A stretch of DNA of 64,000 bases from Mycolicibacterium neworleansense (GCF_001245615.1 NZ_CWKH01000001.1:62001-126000), one strand, 5' to 3'; numbered from the stretch's first letter, positions 44,675 through 53,503 are shown. Notes: generated by a model not told the origin, from the letters alone. Made by a program: numbers and translations.

Positions 44675-45433
44675 ATGAGGACCTATTTCGACCTGACCGG
44701 ACGGTCGGCGCTGGTGACCGGCGCCGGTGCCGGGATCGGCGCGGCGGTATCCGAGGCGCTGGCCGCTGCCGGCGCCGCGGTGCTCGTCACCGACATCAGT
44801 GGTGAGGCGGCTGCGAAGGTCGCCGAGCGCATCAACACCGCAGGCGGCAAGGCTGACAGCGCCGCGCTTGACGTCAGCGACCGTGACGCGGCCGAGGCCG
44901 CCGCGGCGCAGGCTGCCGCACTCGGCGAGGGCAACCTGCACATCGTGGTCAACAACGCCGGGGTGACCTCGCCGGCGATGTTCCCGAAACTCACCGACGA
45001 GACGTTCCGGCTCACCTTCGACATCCACGTCATGGGCACCTTCCATGTCACGCAGTCCGCGCTGCCGCACATGCCCACCGACGGCACCGGTCGCATCATC
45101 AACGTCACCTCATCGGCCGGAATCACCGGGACGCTCGGCCAGGTCAACTATTCGGCGGCCAAGGCCGGACTGATCGGCATCACCAAATCGCTGGCCCGTG
45201 AGCTGGCGACCAAGAACATCATGGTGAACGCGCTGGCGCCGCTGGCCGCGACGCCGATGACCGAAACCATCCGCACCAACGAGAAGTTCGCGGCCAACAT
45301 GATGAACCGCATCCCGCTCAAGCGCTGGGCCGAGGCCGACGAGGTCGCGGGTGCGTTCGTGTTCATGGCCTCCGACGCCGCGTCGTACATCACCGGGCAG
45401 GTATTGCCGGTCGATGGCGGCATGGTTATGTGA
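44675..45433 (+). CDS. SDR, FabG-like 3-hydroxyacyl dehydrogenase/reductase
   Basis: A 252-aa SDR with TGAGAGIG near residue 15, NNAG near 93 and catalytic YSAAK near 158, ending in YITGQVLPVDGGMVM. Between an acyl-CoA dehydrogenase and a thiolase, it most likely performs the 3-hydroxyacyl-CoA oxidation of the same spiral. Its stop lies 4 bp before the start of the CoA transferase. Confidence 0.87.
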   Translation: MRTYFDLTGRSALVTGAGAGIGAAVSEALAAAGAAVLVTDISGEAAAKVAERINTAGGKADSAALDVSDRDAAEAAAAQAAALGEGNLHIVVNNAGVTSPAMFPKLTDETFRLTFDIHVMGTFHVTQSALPHMPTDGTGRIINVTSSAGITGTLGQVNYSAAKAGLIGITKSLARELATKNIMVNALAPLAATPMTETIRTNEKFAANMMNRIPLKRWAEADEVAGAFVFMASDAASYITGQVLPVDGGMVM

Positions 45434-45437
45434 CGTT

Positions 45438-46688
45438 GTGAGCGAGTTTACGAGCGAACCATCGAGCACAGCGGCTGAATCCTCTTTGCCGCTGGCCGGC
45501 ATCACCGTCATAGCGATGGAACAAGCGGTCTCCGCACCGATGTGCACCCGGGTGCTCGCCGACTTCGGCGCCAGGGTGATCAAGATCGAGAACCCCAAGG
45601 GCGGGGACTTCGCCCGGGACTATGACGATGTCGTGCTGGGGCAGGCGGCCCATTTCGTCTGGGCCAACCGGGGCAAGGAATCGGTCACGCTCAACCTCAA
45701 GTCACCGGAGGGGATGGAGGTGCTGCACCGGTTGCTCGACGGTGCCGACGCCTTTGTGTCCAACCTGGCCCCCGGCGCCACCGCGCGTCTGGGGCTCGGG
45801 CCCGACGACCTCAAGGTGCGCCACCCGCAGGTGATCCCGGTGGAGATCGACGGCTATGGCCCGGGCGGGCCGCTGTCGCACAAGCGTGCCTATGACCTGC
45901 TGGTGCAGGCCGAGTCCGGATCGTGTGCGTCAACCGGTTACGCCGGTATGCCGGCCAAACCCGGTGCGGCCGTTGCGGATATCGCCACCGGATTGTATTC
46001 GGCGCTGTCGATCATGGCGCTGCTGGTGGGCCGGGCCCGCAACGGTGAGGCCGGTGCCGCGCCGGCCGTCGCGGTCAGCCTGTTCGACACCATGACCGAC
46101 ATCATGGGATACCAGCTGGCCTATACCCAGCATTCCGGAATCGACCAGATCCCACTGGGGATGAGCTCACCGGCGGTGGCACCCTACGGCGCGTTCGACA
46201 CCCGCGACGGGCAGACCGTGGTGCTGGGCACCACCAATGACCGGGAATGGCAGCGGTTGGCCCGCGAGATCATCGAGCGGCCCGACCTCGCCGACGACCC
46301 GCGCTTCGCCACCAACTCCGACCGCTGCGCGCATCGCGACGAGCTCAACAAGGCCATCGAATCCTGGTGTGCCCAGCACGATCTCGCCGATGTTCAACGG
46401 ACCGCCGATGAGGCCGGGATCGGCAATTCGCGGTACAACCTGCCGAGTGAGGTCATCACCCACCCGCACCTGCAGGCGCGGGACCGGTGGCGTCAGGTCG
46501 GCACCCCCAACGGAGAGATCTCGGCCCTGCTGCCGCCGCCGGTGATCACCGGCATGGAGTTGGGCATGGGTGCGGTGCCGGGTCTCGGCGAGCACACCGA
46601 TGCAGTCCTGAGCGGGATCGGCGTGAGCGCCGAGCAGATCGCCGCCCTGCGTGAGCAGGGCGCTATCGGCCCGGCCTACCAGTCTTGA
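45438..46688 (+). CDS. Class III (CaiB/BaiF) CoA-transferase
   Basis: A 416-aa single-domain CoA transferase: GITVIAMEQAVSAPMCTRVLADFGA near residue 17 and the expected catalytic aspartate in AVADIATGLYSAL near 178. It would activate a carboxylic acid with CoA from another thioester, which may explain the lack of a ligase in this operon. The GTG at 45438 is chosen; the first 15 residues are polar and variable, so a later start is possible. Confidence 0.88.
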   Translation: MSEFTSEPSSTAAESSLPLAGITVIAMEQAVSAPMCTRVLADFGARVIKIENPKGGDFARDYDDVVLGQAAHFVWANRGKESVTLNLKSPEGMEVLHRLLDGADAFVSNLAPGATARLGLGPDDLKVRHPQVIPVEIDGYGPGGPLSHKRAYDLLVQAESGSCASTGYAGMPAKPGAAVADIATGLYSALSIMALLVGRARNGEAGAAPAVAVSLFDTMTDIMGYQLAYTQHSGIDQIPLGMSSPAVAPYGAFDTRDGQTVVLGTTNDREWQRLAREIIERPDLADDPRFATNSDRCAHRDELNKAIESWCAQHDLADVQRTADEAGIGNSRYNLPSEVITHPHLQARDRWRQVGTPNGEISALLPPPVITGMELGMGAVPGLGEHTDAVLSGIGVSAEQIAALREQGAIGPAYQS

Positions 46689-46706
46689 GTTCTAGAGGAG
46701 AATCCC

Positions 46707-47864
46707 ATGCGCGAAACCGTCATCGTTGAGGCCGTCCGCACCCCGGTCGGCAAGCGTAACGGCGGCCTGTCCGGTTTTCACGCCGCCGACCTGTCGGCAC
46801 TGGTGCTCAATGCGCTCGTGGAGCGGGCGGGCATCAGCCCCGAAATCGTCGACGACGTGGTCTGGGGCTGCGTCTCTCAGGTCGGTGATCAATCCAGCAA
46901 CATCGGCCGGTACTCGGTACTGGCAGCAGGCTGGCCCGAACACATTCCGGGAACCACGGTCAACCGGGCCTGCGGATCCAGCCAACAGGCGCTGGATTTC
47001 GCGGTCCAGGCCGTGATGTCCGGCCAGCAGGACGTGGTCGTCGCTGGTGGGGTGGAGGTGATGAGCCGGGTCCCGCTGGGTGCGGCGCGGGCCACCGGCA
47101 CTCCGTACGGCCCGAAAGTGTTCGAGCGGTACAAGGACTTCGGGTTCAACCAGGGCATCTCGGCCGAGATGATCGCGCAGAAGTGGGGTTTCAGCCGGAC
47201 CCGGCTCGATGAATACTCCGTGGCCTCACACGAGCGGGCCGCGGCCGCCCAGGATCGCGGCGCCTTCGAGAACCAGATGATCACGGTGTTCCCCGACCCG
47301 GCTGACCAGCTGGACCCGGTCGTCGCCGACGAGGGTGTCCGGCGCGGCACCACGGTGGAGAAACTGGCCGGCCTCAAGCCGGCGTTCGCCGAGGACGGGG
47401 TGATCCATGCCGGCAACTCCTCGCAGATCTCCGACGGTGCCGCGGCCCTGCTGGTGATGACCGCCGAAAGCGCTGTGACGATGGGCCTTTCGCCGATCGC
47501 GCGGTACCGGGCGGGCGCGGTGACGGGCGCCGATCCGGTGCTGATGCTGACCGGGCCGATCCCGGCTACCGAGAAGGTGCTGCACAAGGCCGGCGTGCGA
47601 CTCGATGAGATCGGCGTGTTCGAGGTGAACGAGGCGTTCGCCCCGGTGCCCCTGGCCTGGTTGGCCGAGACGGGCGCCGACGAAGCCAAACTGAACCCGC
47701 TCGGCGGCGCCATCGCGCTGGGGCATCCGCTCGGCGCATCGGGCGCGGTGCTGATGACCCGGATGATCAATCACATGCGCGACAACGGAATTCGTTACGG
47801 CTTGCAGACCATGTGTGAGGGCGGCGGTACCGCCAACGCCACGCTGGTCGAGCTCATCGACTGA
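46707..47864 (+). CDS. Acetyl-CoA C-acyltransferase (thiolase), FadA5-like pattern
   Basis: A 385-aa thiolase with nucleophile Cys89 (NRACGSSQQAL), GHPLGASGAVLM and CEGGGTANA. The N-terminal RTPVGKRNGGLSGFHAADL and WGCVSQVGDQSSNIGR segments resemble the group that includes mycobacterial FadA5, a steroid side-chain thiolase. It would release acetyl- or propionyl-CoA. TAGAGGAGA lies ahead of its ATG, and the acyl-CoA dehydrogenase follows after 15 bp. Confidence 0.92.
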   Translation: MRETVIVEAVRTPVGKRNGGLSGFHAADLSALVLNALVERAGISPEIVDDVVWGCVSQVGDQSSNIGRYSVLAAGWPEHIPGTTVNRACGSSQQALDFAVQAVMSGQQDVVVAGGVEVMSRVPLGAARATGTPYGPKVFERYKDFGFNQGISAEMIAQKWGFSRTRLDEYSVASHERAAAAQDRGAFENQMITVFPDPADQLDPVVADEGVRRGTTVEKLAGLKPAFAEDGVIHAGNSSQISDGAAALLVMTAESAVTMGLSPIARYRAGAVTGADPVLMLTGPIPATEKVLHKAGVRLDEIGVFEVNEAFAPVPLAWLAETGADEAKLNPLGGAIALGHPLGASGAVLMTRMINHMRDNGIRYGLQTMCEGGGTANATLVELID

Positions 47865-47879
47865 CGCTAGGGAGAAGTA

Positions 47880-49040
47880 GTGCAACGCAATCTGTTCACC
47901 GAGGACCACGAGGCGTTTCGCGCGCTGGCGCGCGATTTCATCGAAAAGGAAGTCGTCCCTGCCTATCCCGAGTGGGAAAAGGGCGGCCGGATGCCCCGTG
48001 ACGTCTTCAAGCAGATGGGTGAACTCGGCATGCTGGGGATGGCGATCCCCGAGGAGTACGGCGGCGCGGGCATCGACGACTACCGCTACAACGTGGTGCT
48101 GCAGGAGGAGGCCGCGCGGGCGCTGGTGACGTTGTCGACGGTGCGCACGCAGCTCGAGGTGATCCTGCCGTACTTCCTGCACTACGCGAACGAAGAGCAG
48201 CGGCAGCGGTGGTTCCCGGGTCTGGCCGCGGGGACGCTGCTGACCGCGGTCGCGATGACCGAGCCGGGGACCGGCTCTGATCTGGCCGGCATGCGCACCA
48301 CCGCGGTGCGCTCGACTGATTCGCAAGGCGACCACTACGTGCTCAACGGGGCCAAGACGTTCATCACCGGCGGTATCCAGGCTGATCTGGTGGTCGTGGT
48401 GGCGCGGACGTCCACCGACCCGGAGAACCGCCGTAAAGGTTTGACGCTGCTGGTCGTCGAGGACGGCATGGCCGGCTTCGAGCGGGGCCGCGAGCTGGAG
48501 AAGATGGGCTGCAAGGTGCAGGACACCGCGGAGCTGTCGTTCACCGATGTGCGGGTTCCCGTGACCAACGTGCTGGGGGAGGAGGGCGAGGCCTTCAGCT
48601 ACCTCGGCCACAACCTCGCCCAGGAGCGGCTCACCGTGGCGGTGGGTTCGGTGGCCCAGGCCCGCTCGGCGATCGCCGCGGCGATCGGCTACACCAAGGA
48701 CCGCAAGGCATTCGGCCTGCCGGTGGCGTCGTTTCAAAACACCAAGTTCGAACTCGCGGCGTGCTCGACGGAGGTCGAAGCGGCCCAGGCGATGCTGGAC
48801 CGGGCGGTGGCGCTGCACGTCGACGGTGAGTTGTCCGGTGCCGACGCGGCCCGGGTGAAGTTGTTCTGCACCGAGATGCAGGCGCGGGTGATCGATCGTT
48901 GCCTGCAGCTCTTCGGTGGGTACGGCTACATGATGGAGTACCCCATCGCGCGGCTCTACACGGACGCGCGGGTGGCACGCATCTATGCCGGCACCAGCGA
49001 GGTGATGAAGGTGATCATCGCCAAGTCTCTGGGCCTCTGA
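47880..49040 (+). CDS. Acyl-CoA dehydrogenase
   Basis: A complete 386-aa enzyme beginning QRNLFTEDHEAFRALARDF, with AMTEPGTGSDLAGMRTT near residue 126, KTFITGG near 160 and C-terminal RIYAGTSEVMKVIIAKSLGL. The C-terminal position used as base by short- and medium-chain enzymes is Ala (YAGTSE), as in many mycobacterial FadEs that carry the base on another helix. It ends the right-hand operon. The GTG start is preceded by GGAGAAG. Confidence 0.9.
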   Translation: MQRNLFTEDHEAFRALARDFIEKEVVPAYPEWEKGGRMPRDVFKQMGELGMLGMAIPEEYGGAGIDDYRYNVVLQEEAARALVTLSTVRTQLEVILPYFLHYANEEQRQRWFPGLAAGTLLTAVAMTEPGTGSDLAGMRTTAVRSTDSQGDHYVLNGAKTFITGGIQADLVVVVARTSTDPENRRKGLTLLVVEDGMAGFERGRELEKMGCKVQDTAELSFTDVRVPVTNVLGEEGEAFSYLGHNLAQERLTVAVGSVAQARSAIAAAIGYTKDRKAFGLPVASFQNTKFELAACSTEVEAAQAMLDRAVALHVDGELSGADAARVKLFCTEMQARVIDRCLQLFGGYGYMMEYPIARLYTDARVARIYAGTSEVMKVIIAKSLGL

Positions 49041-49109
49041 CCGGGCGAGCCCGGCGGTTGTGACGGCCGTCGGGAAATACTTTTCCTGAGACGCTTGTCA
49101 CAGCGGTCA

Positions 49110-49141
49110 AACCAACTTACTGTGTGTTCACTAGGTTGGTT
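49110..49141. promoter_or_regulatory. 32-bp palindromic operator of the TetR gene
   Basis: The outer arms AACCAAC and GTTGGTT pair perfectly, and inner TTA/TAG and TG/CA pairs bring the match to 11 of 16. The element ends 15 bp before the TetR GTG start, as expected for autorepression. Its sequence is unrelated to the GAGAAY-N3-RTTCTC set. Confidence 0.72.
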
Positions 49142-49156
49142 CGACGAAGGAGTCGT

Positions 49157-49834
49157 GTGGCTTCGGTTTCTGGTTTACAGGCGCAGTCCGAGGGCGTGCG
49201 GCCCTACGAGACGCTCCTGGCCAAAGGGGAAGACCGCAGGCAGCGGATACTTTCCGTGGCTGAGAAGCTGCTGGCGCGCAATGGGTGGCGTAACACCTCG
49301 CTGGCGCAGATCGCCAGGGAGGTCGGGGTCACGCCGGCCGGTCTACTCCACCATTTCGAGTCCAAGGAGCAACTGCTGAACGCGGTGCTCGATGCGCGCG
49401 ATCACGACGACGACACCCACGCCGACCGGTCCGGTGATCTCGCCGAGGAGATCAAGCGGGTGGCCGAGCGGTTCGTCCGCGCGCCCGAGCTGGTCGGCAC
49501 CTTCACCGTGCTGCTGGTCGAGAACATCCAACCGGACGCTCCGTTGCACGATCGTTTGCTGAAACGACAGCAGGCGGCGCGCGACATCGTCGCGGACATC
49601 ATCACCCGTGGCCAGCTCAGCGGCCGCTATCGCACCGACTTCGACGCGGCCACCAAGGCCGTGGAAATCCTGGCATTCATCAATGGAATGGAGACCTCAT
49701 GGCTACTCGATCCCTCGCTCCCGTTGACGGACGTGTTCAACAGCTACGCGGAGATGCTGGGGAGGGACTTGGGGCAGGGCCTCGGGGAGGGCACAGAGCA
49801 GCCGGCCGGCCGCAACGGGGCGGCCGTCCAGTGA
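49157..49834 (+). CDS. TetR-family transcriptional regulator
   Basis: A 225-aa regulator with a helix-turn-helix at about residues 28-72 (ILSVAEKLLARNGW, then LAQIAREVGVTPAGLLHHFESKEQLL) and a TetR C-terminal domain. GTG 49157 follows AAGGAG; an upstream frame to 49124 would cover the operator. The operator at 49110-49141 suggests autoregulation. The gene is followed after 14 bp by a 167-aa unknown gene. Confidence 0.88.
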   Translation: MASVSGLQAQSEGVRPYETLLAKGEDRRQRILSVAEKLLARNGWRNTSLAQIAREVGVTPAGLLHHFESKEQLLNAVLDARDHDDDTHADRSGDLAEEIKRVAERFVRAPELVGTFTVLLVENIQPDAPLHDRLLKRQQAARDIVADIITRGQLSGRYRTDFDAATKAVEILAFINGMETSWLLDPSLPLTDVFNSYAEMLGRDLGQGLGEGTEQPAGRNGAAVQ

Positions 49835-49848
49835 GATTGGAGGACGAC

Positions 49849-50352
49849 ATGCGGTATCGGCTTGATGTGGTGGCCCCCTGTGTGGTCGACGCGGTCCGGT
49901 TCGCCGGTGGCTGGTTGGTCGACCGGGTGATGGCAGGGTGGGATGTCACTGTGCTGATCGGTGCCGACGAGGATGTCCGTCCGTTGGCGATCCTCGGGGT
50001 CGAGACGATGCCGCTGGAATCCGTGTTGGAGTCATGGGAGGACCGCCCGCATCCGCAGACCGTTGCGGTGGCCGCTGATCTGTTCAACAGCGACGAGCGC
50101 GTCCGGCGCGGTGTGCTGGGGGCATTGGAGCAGGGGCACACCGAGGTGACCCTGTGGGGCGACGAGTGTCCGGCCGACCTGAGCGTCGATCCGGTACGTC
50201 ACGAATTGTCAGCTGCCGCACGCGCTTTCAAGGCGCAGGCGTTGGCCGCGGTCAACGATCCCGATGCTGAGATTGTCGGAAGCAGTGAGGCCTTCCGGTG
50301 CGGCACGATGGTCAGCCGCTCGGTGCCCGCGGATCTGATTCCGGCGAGCTGA
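49849..50352 (+). CDS. Uncharacterised 167-aa protein
   Basis: I do not recognise a family. The protein is soluble and acidic, with the N-terminal MRYRLDVVAPCVVDAVRFAG, a Rossmann-like strand-helix rhythm (WDVTVLIGADEDVRPLAILG) and no obvious catalytic motif. ATG 49849 has GGAGG 6 bp upstream; a GTG at 49831 overlaps the TetR stop. It is probably co-transcribed with the TetR gene. Confidence 0.75.
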   Translation: MRYRLDVVAPCVVDAVRFAGGWLVDRVMAGWDVTVLIGADEDVRPLAILGVETMPLESVLESWEDRPHPQTVAVAADLFNSDERVRRGVLGALEQGHTEVTLWGDECPADLSVDPVRHELSAAARAFKAQALAAVNDPDAEIVGSSEAFRCGTMVSRSVPADLIPAS

Positions 50353-50520
50353 GGGAGCGTTTCTGCCAACCGCAGACCAATTCCTGCCACCGGAATTAAC
50401 CCTCTGACCTCGATGTTTGATCTGTCAGATCGGCGAAAGCGCAACACCAGACCGCCGACCTGTGGAGCCGTAGCGCGACGCTCGACGCCACCGGAGAGCA
50501 CATCGGAAGAGGGCACCAAA
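50353..50520. promoter_or_regulatory. Intergenic region with short palindrome
   Basis: The region before the small secreted protein gene holds a perfect GATCTG-T-CAGATC palindrome at 50419-50431, possibly an operator. Nothing else stands out. Confidence 0.4.
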
Positions 50521-50691
50521 ATGAAGAGTTTCGGCTTCGCCACCCTGATCGCCAGTGGACTGATCGCGGCGGTGTTCGGCTGGGCCGCACCGGCTCAGGC
50601 CGAGCCGGTCACCCCGGTCGGGCCGCACTACAGCGTCGACAATCACGACGAGGTCTACACCACGAACGGATTCGTGGATCTTCCGTTCTGA
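50521..50691 (+). CDS. Small secreted protein, 56 aa
   Basis: The protein starts MKSFGFATLIASGLIAAVFG and has a clear Sec signal peptide with likely cleavage after AQA (about residue 28). A mature peptide of about 28 residues remains, EPVTPVGPHYSVDNHDEVYT continuing to DLPF, with no cysteine. GAAGAGGG precedes the ATG. I know no function; short exported proteins of this type are common in mycobacteria. Confidence 0.72.
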   Translation: MKSFGFATLIASGLIAAVFGWAAPAQAEPVTPVGPHYSVDNHDEVYTTNGFVDLPF

Positions 50692-50711
50692 TCCGCCAAT
50701 TGGGTTGATCC

Positions 50712-50793
50712 ATCGAGCCTGCGTACAGCGCGTCGAGCCTGCGTACAGATCGCGAAAAACTCCCAAATTCGCGCTCTGTACGCAGGCTCGACG
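50712..50793. repeat. Repeat with two direct copies and a long inverted copy; hairpin between convergent genes
   Basis: TCGAGCCTGCGTACAG occurs at 50713-50728 and 50733-50748. Its inverse, CTGTACGCAGGCTCGACG, lies at 50776-50793. Together with CGCGAA (50751-50756) and TTCGCG (50768-50773) this forms an 18-bp plus 6-bp stem with an 11-nt loop. It directly abuts the stop of the convergent P450 and probably terminates both transcripts. The extra direct copy suggests a dispersed intergenic repeat. Confidence 0.8.
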
Positions 50794-51972
50794 TCAAACA
50801 AGCGTCGGCATGGCCGCCCAGCCGCGCACCGCTGCGGTTTCCGACGGCTTGGCGGCTGCCCAGTCGACCTCCCACTCGGGGAAGCGTTTGAGTATTTCCT
50901 CCAGGGCGATGCGTCCTTCGAGGCGGGCCAGCGCGTTGCCCATGCAGAAGTGCGTACCCGCCCCGAAAGTCATGTGTGACTTCTGTTCCCGGTGGATGTC
51001 GAAGACGTCGCCGTCGGGGGCGAACCGGCGGTGGTCGCGGTTGGCCGCGCCCACGAGCATCAGCATCGCCGAGCCCTGCGGAACGGTTTGGCCGTAGTAC
51101 TCGACATCGCGGGTGACATAGCGAGCGATCTGCAGTGCCGGCGGCTCCCAGCGCAGGATCTCCTCGATCGCCTGGGGGATGAGCTCCGGGTTTTGAACCA
51201 GCTCGCGGCGTTGGTCCGGGACGTCGGCCAGGGTCTTGCCGGCCCAGCCGATCAGCCGCGTGGTGGTCTCGGAACCGGCTGTCGCGATGACCGTCAGGTA
51301 CAGCAGCAGCTCGTCGCGGCGCAGCTTGCGTACGGTCCCGGTCTCGTCGGTGAATTCGGCGTTGAGCAGATCGGTCATGATGTCGTCGGACGGGTGCTGG
51401 GTGCGCCAGTCGATGAACTCCGCGAACACCTCGCCGGTGGCCAGGGCGTCGACCGTCTGGCCTTGCAGCGTCTCCTCGCCGTGGTCGGTGATGGCGCGTT
51501 GCCGGTCCTCGGGGATGCCCAGCAGCATGCCGATGACGCGCATGGGCATCTGCTCGCCGAGGTCCTGGACGAAGTCGAAGCGGTCCGATCCCACCAGTGG
51601 ATCGAGGCAGCGTGCGGTGAACTCGCGGATCTGCGGTTCGAGCGCGAGCACCTTGCGGGGGGTGAACACCCGGGACAGCAGGTTGCGGTGGATGTTGTGG
51701 ATCGGCGGGTCCTCGAAGATCAGTGTTCCCGGCGGTATCTCCATGCCGGATTTGATGATCTCGAGCAGGGCTCCGCGCCCGGAGATGAACGTGTCATGGT
51801 CGATGACCGCCTTGTTGACGTCGTCGTAGCGGCTGAGCGCGTAGAAGTCGTGCTGTTCGTTGTAGTACAGCGGAGCCTCTTCCCGGATTCGGGCGAACAC
51901 CGAATAGGGGTCCATGTTGAGCTCGACGCTGTACGGGTCGTAGTACAGGTCAGCTTCGGTCGACGTGGGCAC
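50794..51972 (-). CDS. Cytochrome P450
   Basis: A 392-aa P450 with I-helix ATAGSETTTRLIG near residue 233, ExxR in EEILRWEPPAL and heme motif FGAGTHFCMGNALAR with the ligand Cys at 343. The start GTG 51972 has AGGAGA 6 bp upstream; a longer frame to 52008 adds 12 residues without a ribosome site. No ferredoxin gene adjoins it, unlike the other three P450s here, so it must borrow a partner. It is divergent from the LEH-like gene at 52189. Confidence 0.92.
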   Translation of the reverse strand: MPTSTEADLYYDPYSVELNMDPYSVFARIREEAPLYYNEQHDFYALSRYDDVNKAVIDHDTFISGRGALLEIIKSGMEIPPGTLIFEDPPIHNIHRNLLSRVFTPRKVLALEPQIREFTARCLDPLVGSDRFDFVQDLGEQMPMRVIGMLLGIPEDRQRAITDHGEETLQGQTVDALATGEVFAEFIDWRTQHPSDDIMTDLLNAEFTDETGTVRKLRRDELLLYLTVIATAGSETTTRLIGWAGKTLADVPDQRRELVQNPELIPQAIEEILRWEPPALQIARYVTRDVEYYGQTVPQGSAMLMLVGAANRDHRRFAPDGDVFDIHREQKSHMTFGAGTHFCMGNALARLEGRIALEEILKRFPEWEVDWAAAKPSETAAVRGWAAMPTLV

Positions 51973-52133
51973 GGCTGGTCTCCTGACCGTATTGGATGGG
52001 CTGTGCATCTGCTTAGCAGGCCGGAGGTGGCCCGGTCAAGGATTGGTTGCCGGTGCCCGGCGCCGGGGTGAATTCGATACGGGCTGTTGCGGATTGAAAT
52101 GCGGAGCGGGTCGGGAAGCGATGTCTATCGGAA

Positions 52134-52157
52134 TTACACTCCGGCGCGCTAGTGTAA
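52134..52157. promoter_or_regulatory. Palindrome TTACACT-N10-AGTGTAA in the P450/SnoaL divergent region
   Basis: A perfect 7-bp inverted repeat separated by 10 bp lies 31 bp before the gene at 52189 and 161 bp from the divergent P450 start. It is a candidate binding site for a dimeric repressor controlling one or both genes. Confidence 0.6.
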
Positions 52158-52188
52158 ATATCTTCCAACAACGGCCGACGGGGGACTG

Positions 52189-52545
52189 ATGACCGCTGAG
52201 GAGATCGTGCGCGCCGAGATCGCCGCGTGGGGGAGCAACGACGTCGAGGAGGTCATGAGCCACTTCGCCGACGACGCCACCTTCGACATCGGGCCCGACT
52301 GGCCGAAGCTGACCGGGCGCGACGCGATCCACGAGATGATGAAGGTGTTCTTCGCCGGCGGGAAATGCGTGGACCTCGAAATTCTGCATCTCGCCGTGGA
52401 CGGGGATGTCGTGTTGATGGAACGGCGCGATCACTGGATCGTGGACGGCAAGCAGATGAGCTGGCCGGTCATGGGCGCTTACGAGGTGCGGGACGCGAAG
52501 ATCACGGCGTGGCGGGAGTACTTCTACCCGCCGAAGGAGTCCTGA
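52189..52545 (+). CDS. Limonene-epoxide-hydrolase/SnoaL-like protein
   Basis: A 118-aa cone-fold protein. VLMERRDHW near residue 76 keeps the Arg-x-Asp pair of limonene-1,2-epoxide hydrolases (R-x-D), and ITAWREYFY matches the third acid region with Glu in place of Asp. It may hydrate an epoxide, perhaps one made by the divergent P450. It could also be a non-enzymatic NTF2-like protein. Its 3' end overlaps the convergent oxidoreductase by 44 bp. Confidence 0.75.
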   Translation: MTAEEIVRAEIAAWGSNDVEEVMSHFADDATFDIGPDWPKLTGRDAIHEMMKVFFAGGKCVDLEILHLAVDGDVVLMERRDHWIVDGKQMSWPVMGAYEVRDAKITAWREYFYPPKES

Positions 52546-53503
52546 GCTCGATCACCACCTTGCCCACGGCCTTCCCCGCCGCCACCTCCTGTAGCGCCGC
52601 GGCGGCTTGGTCCAGTGGATAGACCGCACCGATGTGTGGACGGACGGTGCCGGTCGCCAATAAGTCCCGCAGTTCGGCTTCGTTGCGGCTGAACTCGTCC
52701 GCGGCGACGTCCTGGAACTGAAAACCAAGGATCTGAATCCCCTTGACCAGAACCAGGTTCAGTGGGATGCGGGGGATGATGCCGGAGGCGTAGCCGATCG
52801 TCACGAACCGGCCGCCGCGGCGCAGTGTCCGCAATGCCGGCTCGGACAGGTCGCCGCCGACCGGATCGAGGACCGCATCCGCACCGTCGGGCAGGGCGTC
52901 GCGCAGCGCGGCGCGTAGGTCTGCGCGCGCGTGCTTGATGAGCGAGACCGCACCGTATTGCGCTGCAGTGGAGAGCTTTTCGTCCGACGAGGCCACCGCC
53001 GTGACCCGCGCGCCGAGGGCGGTTGCGAGCTGTACAGCAGCCAGACCCACGCCGCCGCCGGCGCCCAGCACGATCACGTCGTCGCCCGGTTGGATCCGGG
53101 CCACCGAGCGCAACGTGTGATACGCGGTGCGGTGAGCCACCCCGAAGGCCGCCGCGGCGCCGTCGTCCACACCGCCGGGAATCCGGGCCAGCCCGGTCGC
53201 CGGAACACACACCTGCTCGGCGAACGCACCGAACAATCCGGTGCCGGTCACCCGGTCGCCGACGGCGAAACCGTCAGTGTCAGCCGCGACCTCGGTGACC
53301 ACCCCGGCGAACTCACTACCCGGGATGAACGGCACCGGTACGTGGATCTGGTACTTGTCGGCGACCAGCAGCACATCGGGGAAGTTCACCGCGGCCGCGC
53401 CGACCTGGACCCGTACCTGGCCGGACTCCAGCGGGGGAGCGGGGACGTCTTCGAGGCGAACGACATCCGGAGGCCCGTGCTGCGGGCAGACCGCGGCCCT
53501 CAC
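52502..53503 (-). CDS. Quinone oxidoreductase-like MDR protein
   Basis: A 333-aa medium-chain reductase of the zinc-free NADPH:quinone oxidoreductase type. It has AAVNFPDVLLVADKYQ near residue 36, GSEFAGVV near 62 and the nucleotide motif GAGGGVGLAAVQLA near 148, and lacks zinc cysteines. It would reduce an enone or quinone. The GTG at 53503 overlaps the stop of the phosphotransferase (GTGA). It is third in an operon with the dehydrogenase at 54549. Confidence 0.87.
   Translation of the reverse strand: MRAAVCPQHGPPDVVRLEDVPAPPLESGQVRVQVGAAAVNFPDVLLVADKYQIHVPVPFIPGSEFAGVVTEVAADTDGFAVGDRVTGTGLFGAFAEQVCVPATGLARIPGGVDDGAAAAFGVAHRTAYHTLRSVARIQPGDDVIVLGAGGGVGLAAVQLATALGARVTAVASSDEKLSTAAQYGAVSLIKHARADLRAALRDALPDGADAVLDPVGGDLSEPALRTLRRGGRFVTIGYASGIIPRIPLNLVLVKGIQILGFQFQDVAADEFSRNEAELRDLLATGTVRPHIGAVYPLDQAAAALQEVAAGKAVGKVVIELRTPSAGRSTPATP

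Noticed and set aside
47226..48818. Minus-strand open frame of 530 codons
   Set aside because: It covers the thiolase 3' end and an acyl-CoA dehydrogenase whose motifs are clear on the plus strand. The translation is rich in Arg, His and Gly without a recognisable domain.
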